A DNA stretch of 64,000 nt from positions 107,035 to 171,034 of the forward strand of contig JACRTJ010000027.1 in the NCBI GenBank assembly GCA_014385265.1. Reading direction: 5' to 3'. The notes under the pieces are model-generated. The model searched no databases. It was not told the origin of the DNA and saw only the letters and a list, made by a program, of their open reading frames with translations. This document shows, piece after piece, positions 42,491 through 52,767 of this stretch. Origin of the DNA: Enterocloster hominis (ex Liu et al. 2021). Lineage in GTDB: Bacteria > Bacillota > Clostridia > Lachnospirales > Lachnospiraceae. The position numbers and the translations under genes were made by a program. Position 1 is the stretch's first letter. Each line of letters begins with the position of its first letter.

Positions 42491-43697
42491 TCCTCTGATG
42501 CATGAGGGCCATGACCACCAGAAGCACTAAAAGATAATATGGATACAGGGAAGCTCCCAGATGGTCTGCCAGGAATCCAAAAAACGGCGGCATCAGGGAG
42601 CTTCCTATATATGCCCCTGCCATCTGTACGCCAATGACAGCCTGTGAAAGCTCCACCCCGAACCGGGACGGCGTGGAATGGATCACACTGGGATAAATGG
42701 GCGCGCAGCCAAGCCCCATGAGAAGAAGGCCGGCCTGGCTGTGGCCGCCTCCCGGAAACAGAAGGATCAGAAAGCCCGCCGCCAGGATCCCAGTACCCAG
42801 GCGGATCATACCGTCGTCGCTGATCCACTCCGTAAGGAAGCCGCTGACTGCCCTTCCGGCCGTGATCCCCAGATAGAAAAGACCGGCCAGGGCGGCGGCG
42901 CGTTCAGCCGGGACCTTATGGACCAGGACCAGATAGCTGCTGGCCCAGAGTCCTGCCGTGGTCTCCAGGGCATTGTAGCAGAAAAACATGGCCACCGTTT
43001 CCCGGGCCATGGGGATCCTTAAGAGTGCCAGAAGGCCCGGCGCACGGTCTGCCCCGGCCTCCTCGGCCGCTTCCTCTCCACGGCTTTTTTTCTCTTCCCG
43101 GACGTTTTTCTGTCCGGCTGCCGTTTCGTTCCTGTCCTTCCCGTTTCCTGGCTTCATTTTCCATAAGGGCAGGCTTATGACCAGGACCGCTGCCAGCACC
43201 GTCTGGGCCAGGCCCACGGCCCGGTAGCCCATGCTCCAGCCATATCCTCCCGCAAGGACCGTCCCCATGACCGACGGGCCCAGGAAAGCGCCCACGCCCC
43301 ACATACAGTGGAGCCAGCTCATATGGCGGCTTTTGAAGTGAAGGGCCACATAATGGTTGAGGGCTGCATCCACGCTTCCTGCTCCCAGCCCGTAAGGAAC
43401 GGCCCAGAGGCAGAGCTGCCAGAAGGAACGGCTTGCGGAAAAGCCCAGGAGAGCCGCCGCCGTGGCCGCCACGCTGGCAGCCGTCACCCTTCCCGGGCCG
43501 AACCGGCTGGTGAGCCGGCTGCTCTGGAGGCTGGATATGATGGTCCCGAAGCAGATGATCATGGAGACCATTCCGGCACGGGAGACCGGGACCCCAAGTT
43601 CCCCGTACATAGACGGCCAGGCGGCGCCCAGAAGAGAATCGGGAAGGCCCAGGCTTATGAACGCCAGATAGATCACTGCCAGAAGTATATGTGTCAT
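42456..43697 (-). CDS. Major facilitator superfamily transporter
   Basis: The 413-residue protein has about twelve membrane segments with a charged cytosolic loop in the middle (residues about 180-215, rich in Lys and Glu). The N-terminal half has YLAFISLGLPDSLLGAAWP and the loop 2-3 signature SSRLTSRFGPGRV. The layout recalls the FucP/YfkF sugar-type subfamily. Substrate unknown. The 3' end overlaps the creatininase gene by 35 bases on the opposite strand. It begins 10 bases after the ABC-F gene on the same strand. Confidence 0.9.
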   Translation of the reverse strand: MTHILLAVIYLAFISLGLPDSLLGAAWPSMYGELGVPVSRAGMVSMIICFGTIISSLQSSRLTSRFGPGRVTAASVAATAAALLGFSASRSFWQLCLWAVPYGLGAGSVDAALNHYVALHFKSRHMSWLHCMWGVGAFLGPSVMGTVLAGGYGWSMGYRAVGLAQTVLAAVLVISLPLWKMKPGNGKDRNETAAGQKNVREEKKSRGEEAAEEAGADRAPGLLALLRIPMARETVAMFFCYNALETTAGLWASSYLVLVHKVPAERAAALAGLFYLGITAGRAVSGFLTEWISDDGMIRLGTGILAAGFLILLFPGGGHSQAGLLLMGLGCAPIYPSVIHSTPSRFGVELSQAVIGVQMAGAYIGSSLMPPFFGFLADHLGASLYPYYLLVLLVVMALMHQRIIPGKHVQTSL

Positions 43698-43707
43698 AGC
43701 CCTGCTC

Positions 43708-45261
43708 CTAAATCTTTAAGGAATATTCACCCAGGTTCCAGACCTTTGATACCAGTCCATCGTAAAACTCCGGCTCATGGCAGATCAGGAGCACAGCTCC
43801 CTTATATTCCTTTAAAGCACGCTTTAATTCCTCTTTGGCGTCCACGTCCAGATGGTTGGTGGGCTCGTCCAGAAGAAGGATGTTGGTCTCCCGGTTGATG
43901 AGCTTGCAGAGGCGCACCTTGGCCTGCTCTCCGCCGGAAAGCACACGCACCTGGCTTTCAATATTTTTTGTGGTAAGGCCGCATTTTGCCAGAGCCGACC
44001 GTACCTCATACTGGGTGTAGGAGGGGAACTCCTTCCAGATCTCCTCAATGCAGGTGGTGGTATTTCCCGGAGCCATCTCCTGCTCAAAATATCCGATGGA
44101 CAGATAATCCCCCAGCTCCACAGAGCCGGAAAGAGCCGGGATCAGTCCCAGGATACTCTTTAAGAAGGTGGTCTTTCCGATTCCGTTGGCTCCGATGACT
44201 GCGATCTTTTCGCCCCGTTCCATGGAAAAATCCAGGGGCTTTGACAAGGGCTCGTCGTAGCCGATGACCAGGTCCTTTGTCTCAAAAATGATCTTTCCTG
44301 CTGCCCTGGCATTTAAGAAATGGAATTCTGGCTTGGGCTTTTCCTTTACCAGCTCGATGACCTCCATCTTATCCAGCTTTTTCTGCCTGGACATGGCCAT
44401 ATTCCGGGTGGACACCCGCGCCTTGTTTCTGGCCACAAAGTCCTGGAGCTCGGCGATCTCCTGCTGCTGCCGCTTATAGGCGGCCTCCAGCTGGCTCTTC
44501 TTCATCTCGTACACCTCTAAGAATTTATCATAATCGCCCACATACCGGTCCAGCTTCTGGTTTTCCATATGATAGATCAGATTTACCACGCTGTTTAAAA
44601 ATGGAATGTCGTGGGAGATCAGGATAAAAGCATTTTCATACTCCTGGAGATACCGCTTCAGCCATTCGATATGCTGGGCGTCCAGGTAGTTGGTGGGCTC
44701 GTCCAGAAGAAGGATGTCCGGCTTCTCCAAAAGCAGCTTTCCCAGGAGCACCTTGGTCCTCTGGCCTCCGGAAAGCTCGTCCACGTCCTTATCCAGTCCG
44801 ATCTCATCCAGGCCAAAGGCCCGGCCGATCTCCTCCACCTTGGAGTCGATGATATAAAAGTCATGGGCCATCAGAAGGTCCTGGATGGTCCCCAGCTCCT
44901 CCATCATGGAATTCATCTCCTCCCCGGAAGCCTCTCCCATATGGTCGCAGATCTGGTTCATCTTTTCTTCCATCTCAAATAAAAAGGAAAAGGCGCTCTT
45001 TAACACCTCCCGGATGGTCATTCCCTTTTCCAGGACCGTATGCTGGTCCAGGTATCCCACACGGACGTTTTTCGCCCACTCCACCTTTCCTTCATCCGGC
45101 ATCAGCTTATCGGTGATGATGCTCATGAAGGTGGATTTCCCCTCTCCGTTGGCCCCGATGAGGCCGATGTGCTCGCCCTTTAAAAGCCGGAACGACACAT
45201 CCGTAAAAATGGCCCGGTCTCCGAAGCCATGGCTTAAGTGCTCTACGTTTAATATACTCAT
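43708..45261 (-). CDS. ABC-F family ATPase, YkpA-like
   Basis: The 517-residue protein has two ABC cassettes and no membrane segment. Walker A motifs are GANGEGKST near residue 36 and GANGIGKTT near 350. Signatures are LSGGQRTKVLLGKLL and LSGGEQAKVRLCKLI, with LLDEPTNYLD and LLDEPTNHLD. The linker (about 235-325) is Lys/Gln/Glu-rich. It lacks the C-terminal coiled coil of the other ABC-F protein in this window, so it belongs to the shorter YkpA/YbiT-like group. These factors act on ribosomes; the exact role is unclear. Confidence 0.92.
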   Translation of the reverse strand: MSILNVEHLSHGFGDRAIFTDVSFRLLKGEHIGLIGANGEGKSTFMSIITDKLMPDEGKVEWAKNVRVGYLDQHTVLEKGMTIREVLKSAFSFLFEMEEKMNQICDHMGEASGEEMNSMMEELGTIQDLLMAHDFYIIDSKVEEIGRAFGLDEIGLDKDVDELSGGQRTKVLLGKLLLEKPDILLLDEPTNYLDAQHIEWLKRYLQEYENAFILISHDIPFLNSVVNLIYHMENQKLDRYVGDYDKFLEVYEMKKSQLEAAYKRQQQEIAELQDFVARNKARVSTRNMAMSRQKKLDKMEVIELVKEKPKPEFHFLNARAAGKIIFETKDLVIGYDEPLSKPLDFSMERGEKIAVIGANGIGKTTFLKSILGLIPALSGSVELGDYLSIGYFEQEMAPGNTTTCIEEIWKEFPSYTQYEVRSALAKCGLTTKNIESQVRVLSGGEQAKVRLCKLINRETNILLLDEPTNHLDVDAKEELKRALKEYKGAVLLICHEPEFYDGLVSKVWNLGEYSLKI

Positions 45262-45377
45262 CTGAAAACTCCTTGTTCAATATTCCTCTTATATAAAAGA
45301 TCCGCGCAGACCGCGCACGCCCTCCATTTTACACGAAGGGCCGGAGGAAAGCAAGAGGCGGTTTCTGCGCTATAAAA

Positions 45378-45410
45378 AGAGAGCACGGCAGCTTCCGTGC
45401 CATGCTCTCT
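45378..45410 (-). terminator. Terminator of guaB
   Basis: AGAGAGCA (45378-45385) pairs with TGCTCTCT (45403-45410), with an inner GGCA/TGCC helix. TTTTTATA follows on the minus strand. It lies 38 bases past the guaB stop. Confidence 0.8.
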
Positions 45411-45447
45411 GTAACCGTTTTTATATCGAAGATCCAGCGCTTCCCCA

Positions 45448-46956
<1,509 letters not shown>

Positions 46957-46967
46957 CTATTTCATAG

Positions 46968-46996
46968 AGTATATCAGTTTTGTATCTTTTGTGCAA
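46968..46996 (-). promoter_or_regulatory. Sigma-A promoter of guaB
   Basis: On the minus strand TTGCAC (46991-46996) and TATACT (46968-46973) are 17 bases apart. Confidence 0.7.
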
Positions 46997-47029
46997 CAGG
47001 GGATTTATACTATTTTTTTGGTTCTTTTA

Positions 47030-48130
47030 TTACCTCTTCTTATATATTTCTCCCAAATTCTCCAGAAAAGCCCTGTTTTCTTCCCTTTTTTTCACACAGA
47101 TCCGATAATGATCCCCGGAAAGTCCCTGGTAATCGCCGCATCTGCGGATCAGGATCCCGCGGGATAAAAGGGACTCATAAAGCTCTCCCCCGTCCCCTCT
47201 GTCTGTCCTCTTAAATAAAAGGAAATTGGCCTCCGAAGGAAATACATAAAAGCCCAGCCTTTGCAGGCCTTCCCTTAAATATTCCCGCTCCCGGCTTATG
47301 AGCTTCCGGGCTTCCCGGAGGTAGGGCTCCCGCTCTGCTCCAAAGGCCGCGCACCCGGCCTCCTGGGCCGGTATGGACACGTTCCAGGGCTGGCTCTGGC
47401 TCTGCATCTTAAGCCGCAGCTCTCCGTCTGCCAGGAATCCGTACCCCAGGCGGAGTCCTGCCATGGCAAAGGATTTGGTAAACGCCTTCAGTAAAAAAAT
47501 ATTCTTTTCTCCTTCCCGCACCAGATCCAGTACCGAATCCCTCTCATCCTCCTCCGCCAGATCCAGGAAGCACTCGTCCACCACTGCAAGGATCCCCTGA
47601 ACGGTGCAGAACTCCAGGATCCGGCGGATCTCCTCTCCCGGCGTCAGCCTTCCGGTCGGATTGGCCGGATTGCACAAAAAGATCATATCCGGCCTGGCGC
47701 TCTTTAAAAAATCCAGATACCGGTCTGCCGGAAGAGAAAAATCATCCTCCTCCTTCAATGGAAAAAACAGGACCTCCGCCCCCACAGATGAAAGAGCCGC
47801 TTCATACTCTGTAAACGACGGAGCCGTCAAAACAGCCCGCCTGGGAGATACGGCCCGGACGATCCCGAAGATCAGCTCCGCAGCCCCGTTTCCAAACACA
47901 AGGGTTTCCTCCTGCACGCCGTAAAATCCGGCTGCCAGCCTCCGGAGCCTCCTGCACCGGCTGTCCGGATAGCGGGCGCTTTCCTCCACCCCGTCCATGG
48001 CCGCCTGTTTGATAAAATCCGGCATTCCCAGTGGATTGATGTTAATGGAAAAATCCATCCGTATTTTTTCGTTCCTGTACACATCCCCGCCATGGGTGTA
48101 CGCCTTTTCCCACTGGCTTCCCTGTTCCAT
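47030..48130 (-). CDS. cobD: Threonine-phosphate decarboxylase-like PLP enzyme (CobD/CobC)
   Basis: The 366-residue protein is an aminotransferase-fold PLP enzyme. MDFSININPLGMPDFIKQA near the N-terminus, FLCNPANPTGRLTPGEEI near residue 155, VDECFLDLAEED and the PLP lysine in LKAFTKSFAMAGLRLGYG are typical of L-threonine-O-3-phosphate decarboxylase. This makes aminopropanol phosphate for the cobalamin lower arm. Histidinol-phosphate aminotransferase is a related alternative, but the cobalamin neighbours favour CobD. The ATG directly follows the TAA of the cobU fusion. Confidence 0.9.
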   Translation of the reverse strand: MEQGSQWEKAYTHGGDVYRNEKIRMDFSININPLGMPDFIKQAAMDGVEESARYPDSRCRRLRRLAAGFYGVQEETLVFGNGAAELIFGIVRAVSPRRAVLTAPSFTEYEAALSSVGAEVLFFPLKEEDDFSLPADRYLDFLKSARPDMIFLCNPANPTGRLTPGEEIRRILEFCTVQGILAVVDECFLDLAEEDERDSVLDLVREGEKNIFLLKAFTKSFAMAGLRLGYGFLADGELRLKMQSQSQPWNVSIPAQEAGCAAFGAEREPYLREARKLISREREYLREGLQRLGFYVFPSEANFLLFKRTDRGDGGELYESLLSRGILIRRCGDYQGLSGDHYRICVKKREENRAFLENLGEIYKKR

Positions 48131-49159
48131 TTACCGCTCACCGCCCTTCAGTACCTGGGCCAGGCCGCCTGTGACCCGGTATACGTCCCTGGAACAGGCC
48201 GCCAGGGTCTGGGCCGCCTCTCCGGCCAGGTCCCTCCACAGCCGCTCCTCCCGGCCCACAGGCACGATCCCGCAGCCGATCTCATCCATGACCGCCACAG
48301 CTCCGGGATTCTCCTTTATAAGCCGGTCCAGGAATTCCTGCAGCCGTTCTCTGGCTTCTCCGTCCTCAAGGCCCGCAAACCGGCGCACATAGTCCTGGAC
48401 GTTCACCACCAGCTTCCGGCTGTACGCAGCCTCAAACGGATCCGCGGCTCCGTCCGCCGTTTCATACTCCAAAACGCCCTCCCGGGCCAGGAGCTGCTCT
48501 GCAAAGTCCCTTTTTCCCTGGAATGCGCCGCCTGTGATAAATTTCATATGTAGACTCTCTTTTCCCTCTTTATTCTGTCCGGCTGCCAGTTCTGTCCCGG
48601 CCGCCCCTGTCTGCTCCTTCTTTCCCTTCAGCTGCACCGGGATCCCGCAGACCACCTCCCAGACCTCTCCGGCCATGGAAAACAGCTCCCGGTTCAGTCT
48701 TCCCATGAGCCGCTGGTACGCTGCCGTTTCCTCTTCTGTAAGCTTTATATCCCCAAAGACCTCATTGGTCACCACCACCAGATCCCGGGCCGCCTCTGCA
48801 AGCAGGCGGAGCCCTCTTAAGATCCGCTCTCCGGCCTGGGCCGCCCGGAGCTCTGCACAGCTTTCCATTCCCACATCCTCCCGGTACATCTCGTTGGCTG
48901 CCAGATTGGACATACATTCCACCAACACTGCCCCATCCTCCGGTACAAAAAGCTCTCCCAGGTCCACCGGACGCTCCGCTGTCTCAAATCCCTTTTTTTC
49001 CCGCATCTGTCTGTGTTTTTTCACCCGTGCCCGGCATTCGTCGTCCCATACGATCATGGTGGCAGCGTAGATCTTCCTTTTCGCCTCCGACTGTTCCAGA
49101 AGGGACTCCGCAAAGGACGATTTCCCGCTGGCCCCGGCTCCGGTCACAACCTTTATCAT
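48131..49159 (-). CDS. cobU: Tandem CobU-type protein: two adenosylcobinamide kinase-like domains
   Basis: The 342-residue protein is about twice the usual length. Residues 1-180 look like an intact CobU, with P-loop VVTGAGASGKSSFAE, the RVKKHRQMREKKGFETAERP segment carrying the guanylylated His, and VVTNEVFGDIKLTEEE. After a short linker a second domain begins at about 205 with KFITGGAFQGKRDFAEQLL and ends with MDEIGCGIVPVGREERLWRD and YRVTGGLAQVLKG. The second domain has no HRxxR motif, so it probably cannot form the GMP-enzyme intermediate. CobU phosphorylates adenosylcobinamide and then makes adenosylcobinamide-GDP. It lies 4 bases after cbiG. Confidence 0.87.
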   Translation of the reverse strand: MIKVVTGAGASGKSSFAESLLEQSEAKRKIYAATMIVWDDECRARVKKHRQMREKKGFETAERPVDLGELFVPEDGAVLVECMSNLAANEMYREDVGMESCAELRAAQAGERILRGLRLLAEAARDLVVVTNEVFGDIKLTEEETAAYQRLMGRLNRELFSMAGEVWEVVCGIPVQLKGKKEQTGAAGTELAAGQNKEGKESLHMKFITGGAFQGKRDFAEQLLAREGVLEYETADGAADPFEAAYSRKLVVNVQDYVRRFAGLEDGEARERLQEFLDRLIKENPGAVAVMDEIGCGIVPVGREERLWRDLAGEAAQTLAACSRDVYRVTGGLAQVLKGGER

Positions 49160-49163
49160 ATTG

Positions 49164-50273
49164 TCATCTCTCCGATCCCTTAAATAATTCCGGTATAAAA
49201 CATGCCGCCGCCACGGTCACTCCATCCCGGGCGTATTTTTTCATCAAGAGCCGGGTATCCTCCGATGCCTCCCGGCATGCGGCCACAGCCGCCCGCTCAC
49301 AGACGCTTCCCACGCCCGTGACCTGTCTCACGAACTCTGACTCCGTAAACGCCCCGGGTACGGCGGCCAGCTCCTCTCCTGTGTACGTAAAAAACGGGAC
49401 CCCCAGCTTTTCAGCAAGACTGCACAGCCCCGGCTCCCCGCTTTTTAAGTCGATGCTGGCCAGGCCGCAGACGGCTGAGGGGTCCAGCCCCTCTCTTTCC
49501 ATGGCCTCCTCCGCCACAGACCAGATCTGCTCCATGGAGGTTCCCCGTTTACACCCGGTCCCCAGGACCACACACCTGGGCACCAGTCTTAAAGGCCCCG
49601 GTCCCTCCGGGCCTCTCCGATCCTTCCTCCATACGGTGATCCGGATGTTTTGCGGGCAGATCCGGTCCTTATAAAGCCCCTCCGGGACCGGTCCGGAAAA
49701 CGGAAAGTCCGAAAACAGTCCCACCGGCTCCCCGGCCAGGACCGCCGCCGAGATCTCCTTTGCCAGCTTCATCTGGTCCAGGACCAGGCCATGCTCCTTT
49801 GCAAACACATCCACCGCAAACCGCCGGTTCACATCCGTGGCCGTCGTGAGCACTGCCTGGGCCGGGATCCCGCTTTTTGCGAGCCCCGCCGCCAGACGCT
49901 CCGCCAGCTCATTGGCCCCGCCCAGATGGCCCGACAGCAGGGGGATCACAAACCGTCCCTTCTCATCGGCTGCCAGAACCGCCGGATCCGTTTTTTTATC
50001 CCGGATATACGGAGCAATGGCCCTGACAGCAATGCCGCAGGCTCCGATAAAAATAAGGCCGTCCGAGTCTCCAAACCGTTCTCCGGCCCAGGCAGAAAGC
50101 CCGCCCTCCTTCACCGGGGAAAAGCTGATCTCATGATCCAGGGAGGCTGCCTGCATGGCGTACCTCCCCGAAACCCAGGGACAGGGACCATGGCCCTCTG
50201 CCTCCAGGAGCTTTACCAGCCGCTTTTCCATCTGAAACCCATTTTCTGTAAAGCAGATCAGAGCGATCTTCAC
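49164..50273 (-). CDS. cbiG: Cobalt-precorrin-5A hydrolase CbiG
   Basis: The 369-residue protein has the three-part CbiG layout: an N-terminal domain (MKIALICFTENG), a middle domain with LLSGHLGGANELAERLA near residue 115 and VLTTATDVNRRFAVD, and a C-terminal domain with LGTGCKRGTSMEQI and ASIDLKSGEPGL. It opens the lactone ring of cobalt-precorrin-5A, releasing acetaldehyde, in anaerobic B12 synthesis. The start is GTG with GGAGG upstream. Its promoter lies inside the 3' end of the SASP gene. The other corrin-ring genes are not in the window. Confidence 0.94.
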   Translation of the reverse strand: MKIALICFTENGFQMEKRLVKLLEAEGHGPCPWVSGRYAMQAASLDHEISFSPVKEGGLSAWAGERFGDSDGLIFIGACGIAVRAIAPYIRDKKTDPAVLAADEKGRFVIPLLSGHLGGANELAERLAAGLAKSGIPAQAVLTTATDVNRRFAVDVFAKEHGLVLDQMKLAKEISAAVLAGEPVGLFSDFPFSGPVPEGLYKDRICPQNIRITVWRKDRRGPEGPGPLRLVPRCVVLGTGCKRGTSMEQIWSVAEEAMEREGLDPSAVCGLASIDLKSGEPGLCSLAEKLGVPFFTYTGEELAAVPGAFTESEFVRQVTGVGSVCERAAVAACREASEDTRLLMKKYARDGVTVAAACFIPELFKGSER

Positions 50274-50302
50274 CTTGTTTCCTCCATCCTGTGTCGTTCT
50301 GC

Positions 50303-50545
50303 CTATATTATAGGATCTTTCTTTTCATCTTTCAACGTCTGGTTTTTTCCTTTTTGTCCGGCCATCTCCCGTTTTTTTCTCGTGATCAGGCCTCCAATCC
50401 GGCCGCTTTCCTTGGCAGTCAGGCATCTCCACCCTCCGGCCACCACCTTATCCGCCAGACCAAGCTCTGCCGCGATCTCGAACTTCAGCATGTCCTCCGG
50501 CTTCAGATTGTTGGGATCCACCGGCTCCTGTTTCTTTTTTCCCAT
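50303..50545 (-). CDS. Small acid-soluble spore protein, alpha/beta type
   Basis: The 80-residue protein contains the DNA-binding SASP core: LKFEIAAELGLADKV, then GWRCLTAKESGRIGGLITRK. The GRIGG motif and the second helix are typical. These proteins coat spore DNA and protect it from UV and heat. The EIA site resembles the Gpr protease cleavage region. An AGAGGTGA ribosome site precedes the ATG at 50545. The frame is open far upstream but only this part looks coding. The C-terminal tail is unusually Lys-rich. Confidence 0.87.
   Translation of the reverse strand: MGKKKQEPVDPNNLKPEDMLKFEIAAELGLADKVVAGGWRCLTAKESGRIGGLITRKKREMAGQKGKNQTLKDEKKDPII
50307..50335 (-). promoter_or_regulatory. Consensus promoter inside the SASP 3' end, driving cbiG
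   Basis: On the minus strand TTGAAA (50330-50335) and TATAAT (50307-50312) are 17 bases apart, 34 bases upstream of the cbiG start. Both boxes lie within the last codons of the SASP gene. Confidence 0.8.
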
Positions 50546-50721
50546 GGCTTCTGGTTCACCTCTTTTCCTTTTTCTTAGAAAAGTATTCCCAGAAACGGGA
50601 AGCTTATACAGAAGCCTTCCGGACCCGTATGCCTCCCGGAAGGCCAGGCACATATCCTTTTCAGAACGCGGCGCAGGCCATGGAAAAAGCCCTGCCCCGG
50701 AAACGCTCTCTGCGGCCGCTG

Positions 50722-50762
50722 AAAAAAACAGGGACCGGACGGCATGGCTCTGCCCCGGTCCC
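50722..50762 (-). terminator. Terminator of the PadR-PspC unit
   Basis: GGGACCGG (50731-50738) pairs with CCGGTCCC (50755-50762), with an inner GGCA/TGCC helix. GTTTTTTT follows on the minus strand. It separates the envelope module from the SASP gene. Confidence 0.87.
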
Positions 50763-50783
50763 CATATATGTTCCGGCCGTTTT

Positions 50784-50972
50784 TTAATCCGGACGGCCGG
50801 GAATAATGATCGCTGCGATGATATAGGCAATGAGCCCCGGCCCGGTGAAGGTCAGGATCGCCCATAAAAGCCGCACCAGCGTTGGATCCACATTTAGGAA
50901 TTCACCGATGCCGCCGCAGACTCCGCAGATCATCTTATCCGTATCCGATTTATACAACCGCCTCACATCCAT
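50784..50972 (-). CDS. PspC-domain membrane protein
   Basis: The 62-residue protein is a minimal PspC domain: RRLYKSDTDKMICGVCGGIG, then EFLNVDPTLVRLLWAILTF, and one or two membrane passes ending IIAAIIIPGRPD. PspC proteins sense or buffer membrane stress. AAGGAGAGAGGA precedes the ATG. It is the last gene of the PadR-DUF1700-DUF4097 set and lies directly before a terminator. Confidence 0.9.
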   Translation of the reverse strand: MDVRRLYKSDTDKMICGVCGGIGEFLNVDPTLVRLLWAILTFTGPGLIAYIIAAIIIPGRPD

Positions 50973-51001
50973 GTTCCTCTCTCCTTTTATCTGGCTCCTG
51001 T

Positions 51002-51958
51002 TTACGGGGCCGCCGTATGCTGTACAGAAATGGTTCCCGATCCAGCCTCCAGATCCATGACCGACAGACTTCCGGCCGCCTCTTTCTTCTGATTTCCTTC
51101 CACTGTAAAGCCCGGGAATTCCACCGTCCCGTTTTCACATTCAATGTCATATCCGATCCCGCCTGGATCCATGGTTTCCGGAATCGAAATGGTAATGGAA
51201 CCGGTCCGGCACTCGGCATCGATCTCCATATACCGTTCAGACTCCATTGCCCAAAGGATGGATCCGCTGCCCATGCACTCCAGATCCGCGCTCCGCCCGT
51301 CCTCCTGGGTAAAGACTGCGTTTCCCTCTGTCACAGACAGCTCCGCCTCCAGAACGCGGACGCCGTTTCCCTCCAGAGTCCCCTCCAGGATCTCCGCCTC
51401 AAATTCATCCAGCACCCAGGAGCCTGGAATAAAGATCTGGTAATCCTCCCCGTCTCCGGCCCACAGGGCAAGGACCGAATCCATTCCGTATTCCTGGAAA
51501 CTGACGGCCTCCAGGCTTCCATTCCCGCTTTTGATGGTCAGGGCACTGATCTCATCCATCCGGAAGATCTCCACGCTCCCGCCCTGCTGCCGGATCTTAA
51601 GATCCGTGACCTCTGGATACCCGGCCTCAAAGCCTCCGTCTGTTCCCGGGGACTGCCAGGGCTCTCCTCCGGCAAAGGGCTCCGCGGACGGGCCGGCCTC
51701 CGGGTCCTGTCCCTCTGCCCGCGCCGTCTCCCAGCCTTCCGGAGCAGGATCCTGGTCCACGCGGACCAGATACTCCTCTGGATCCACTTCCCGCTCCACG
51801 ATCCCGTCCAGCTCATCCAGATGATGAAGTCTTTTTCTTATGTGCCCGTTCAGATCCCCCATATCCGCTCCCAGCAGAAGAGACGCGGTGGTGATCCCGG
51901 CTCCGGCCAGGATCAGGGCTCCCCCGGCAATGATCCCATATTTAATGAATTTTTTCAT
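51002..51958 (-). CDS. DUF4097-like beta-helical envelope protein
   Basis: The 318-residue protein has an N-terminal membrane anchor (residues about 5-30), an acidic middle and a C-terminal beta-rich repeat region (TDLKIRQQGGSVEIFRMDEI, MGSGSILWAMESERYMEIDA, RTGSITISIPE) of the kind called DUF4097 or putative adhesin. Alternating short beta strands suggest a beta-helix. The ATG at 51958 overlaps the DUF1700 stop (ATGA). Function unknown; context suggests membrane-stress response. Confidence 0.8.
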   Translation of the reverse strand: MKKFIKYGIIAGGALILAGAGITTASLLLGADMGDLNGHIRKRLHHLDELDGIVEREVDPEEYLVRVDQDPAPEGWETARAEGQDPEAGPSAEPFAGGEPWQSPGTDGGFEAGYPEVTDLKIRQQGGSVEIFRMDEISALTIKSGNGSLEAVSFQEYGMDSVLALWAGDGEDYQIFIPGSWVLDEFEAEILEGTLEGNGVRVLEAELSVTEGNAVFTQEDGRSADLECMGSGSILWAMESERYMEIDAECRTGSITISIPETMDPGGIGYDIECENGTVEFPGFTVEGNQKKEAAGSLSVMDLEAGSGTISVQHTAAP

Positions 51959-52767
51959 ACCCTTCTGATCTCCTTCCATTTACGTGAAATCCATGCTCCC
52001 GCCTTTTTCATGCTTCTCCATAAAAATGGGAGGAACATGGCCAGAATGGCGTATAAGAGCACCGCTCCCAGAAGTCCCACACCGATCCCGGCAATGGCGA
52101 TCCCGAACATCAGTCCGCTGTCCAGAGGCGACGCCACCAGAAAAACGATCCCGGCCACCAGCAGGCATACGCCGGTGATAAACGCCGCAGCTGTCAGGCA
52201 GAGCACCACAGCAATGATCCCAAAGATCAGAGAAGCGATTCCCGTTATGGCCCCCAGCCCGGCACCCCCGATCCCAAGGATCACAGGAAAAGCGGCGATG
52301 ATCAGAACGATCCATAAAACCAGCTTCAGCCCCTTACTGGTCCATGGCTTCTTTTCTTCGCGGACTGTTTCATAGGACGGGTCCTGGTATCCGCTGCCCC
52401 TCTGTGACGGCCCCGTCTGCCAGCCGTCCTTCTCATACCCGCGTCCGCTGCCGGAGCCGGCTGTATTTTCCCTCTCCTCCGGCAGATCCAGCCGCTTTGC
52501 CACCTGGTAGCCGGGATCCCGGAACCGTTCATCCTCATAGCCCCGGTCTGTAAAGGAGCCGCCGTCGTTTAAATTGCCTGCCAGGTCGGCCCGGATAATG
52601 GCCGCCACCCGTTCAGGGCTCCCAAAATCCTCAATGGCCGCCTCCTCATTGCCGCTCCCGGCCTCGGCCAGGTAATCCCTGTAATAAGCCAGGGCGTCCT
52701 CCCGGTCCTGGTCCGGGATGTCCTGGAGCAGATATTCCAGCTTATCAAAAAACTCTTCCTTCCTCAT
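51955..52767 (-). CDS. DUF1700/HAAS-domain membrane protein
   Basis: The 270-residue protein begins with MRKEEFFDKLEYLLQDIP and EDALAYYRDYLAEAGSGNEE, the DUF1700 (HAAS) helical domain. A charged Arg/Gly/Asp-rich middle follows, and then four to five membrane segments in residues about 145-255. HAAS proteins are usually next to PadR regulators and interact with them. Here it overlaps the PadR gene by four bases. I infer that it relays membrane status to PadR or is simply its target. Confidence 0.88.
   Translation of the reverse strand: MRKEEFFDKLEYLLQDIPDQDREDALAYYRDYLAEAGSGNEEAAIEDFGSPERVAAIIRADLAGNLNDGGSFTDRGYEDERFRDPGYQVAKRLDLPEERENTAGSGSGRGYEKDGWQTGPSQRGSGYQDPSYETVREEKKPWTSKGLKLVLWIVLIIAAFPVILGIGGAGLGAITGIASLIFGIIAVVLCLTAAAFITGVCLLVAGIVFLVASPLDSGLMFGIAIAGIGVGLLGAVLLYAILAMFLPFLWRSMKKAGAWISRKWKEIRRV

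Noticed and set aside
50882..52375. 497-codon plus-strand frame across the PspC/DUF4097/DUF1700 genes
   Set aside because: It is antisense to three recognised genes, has no ribosome site and looks like shadow sequence rich in His, Pro and Arg.
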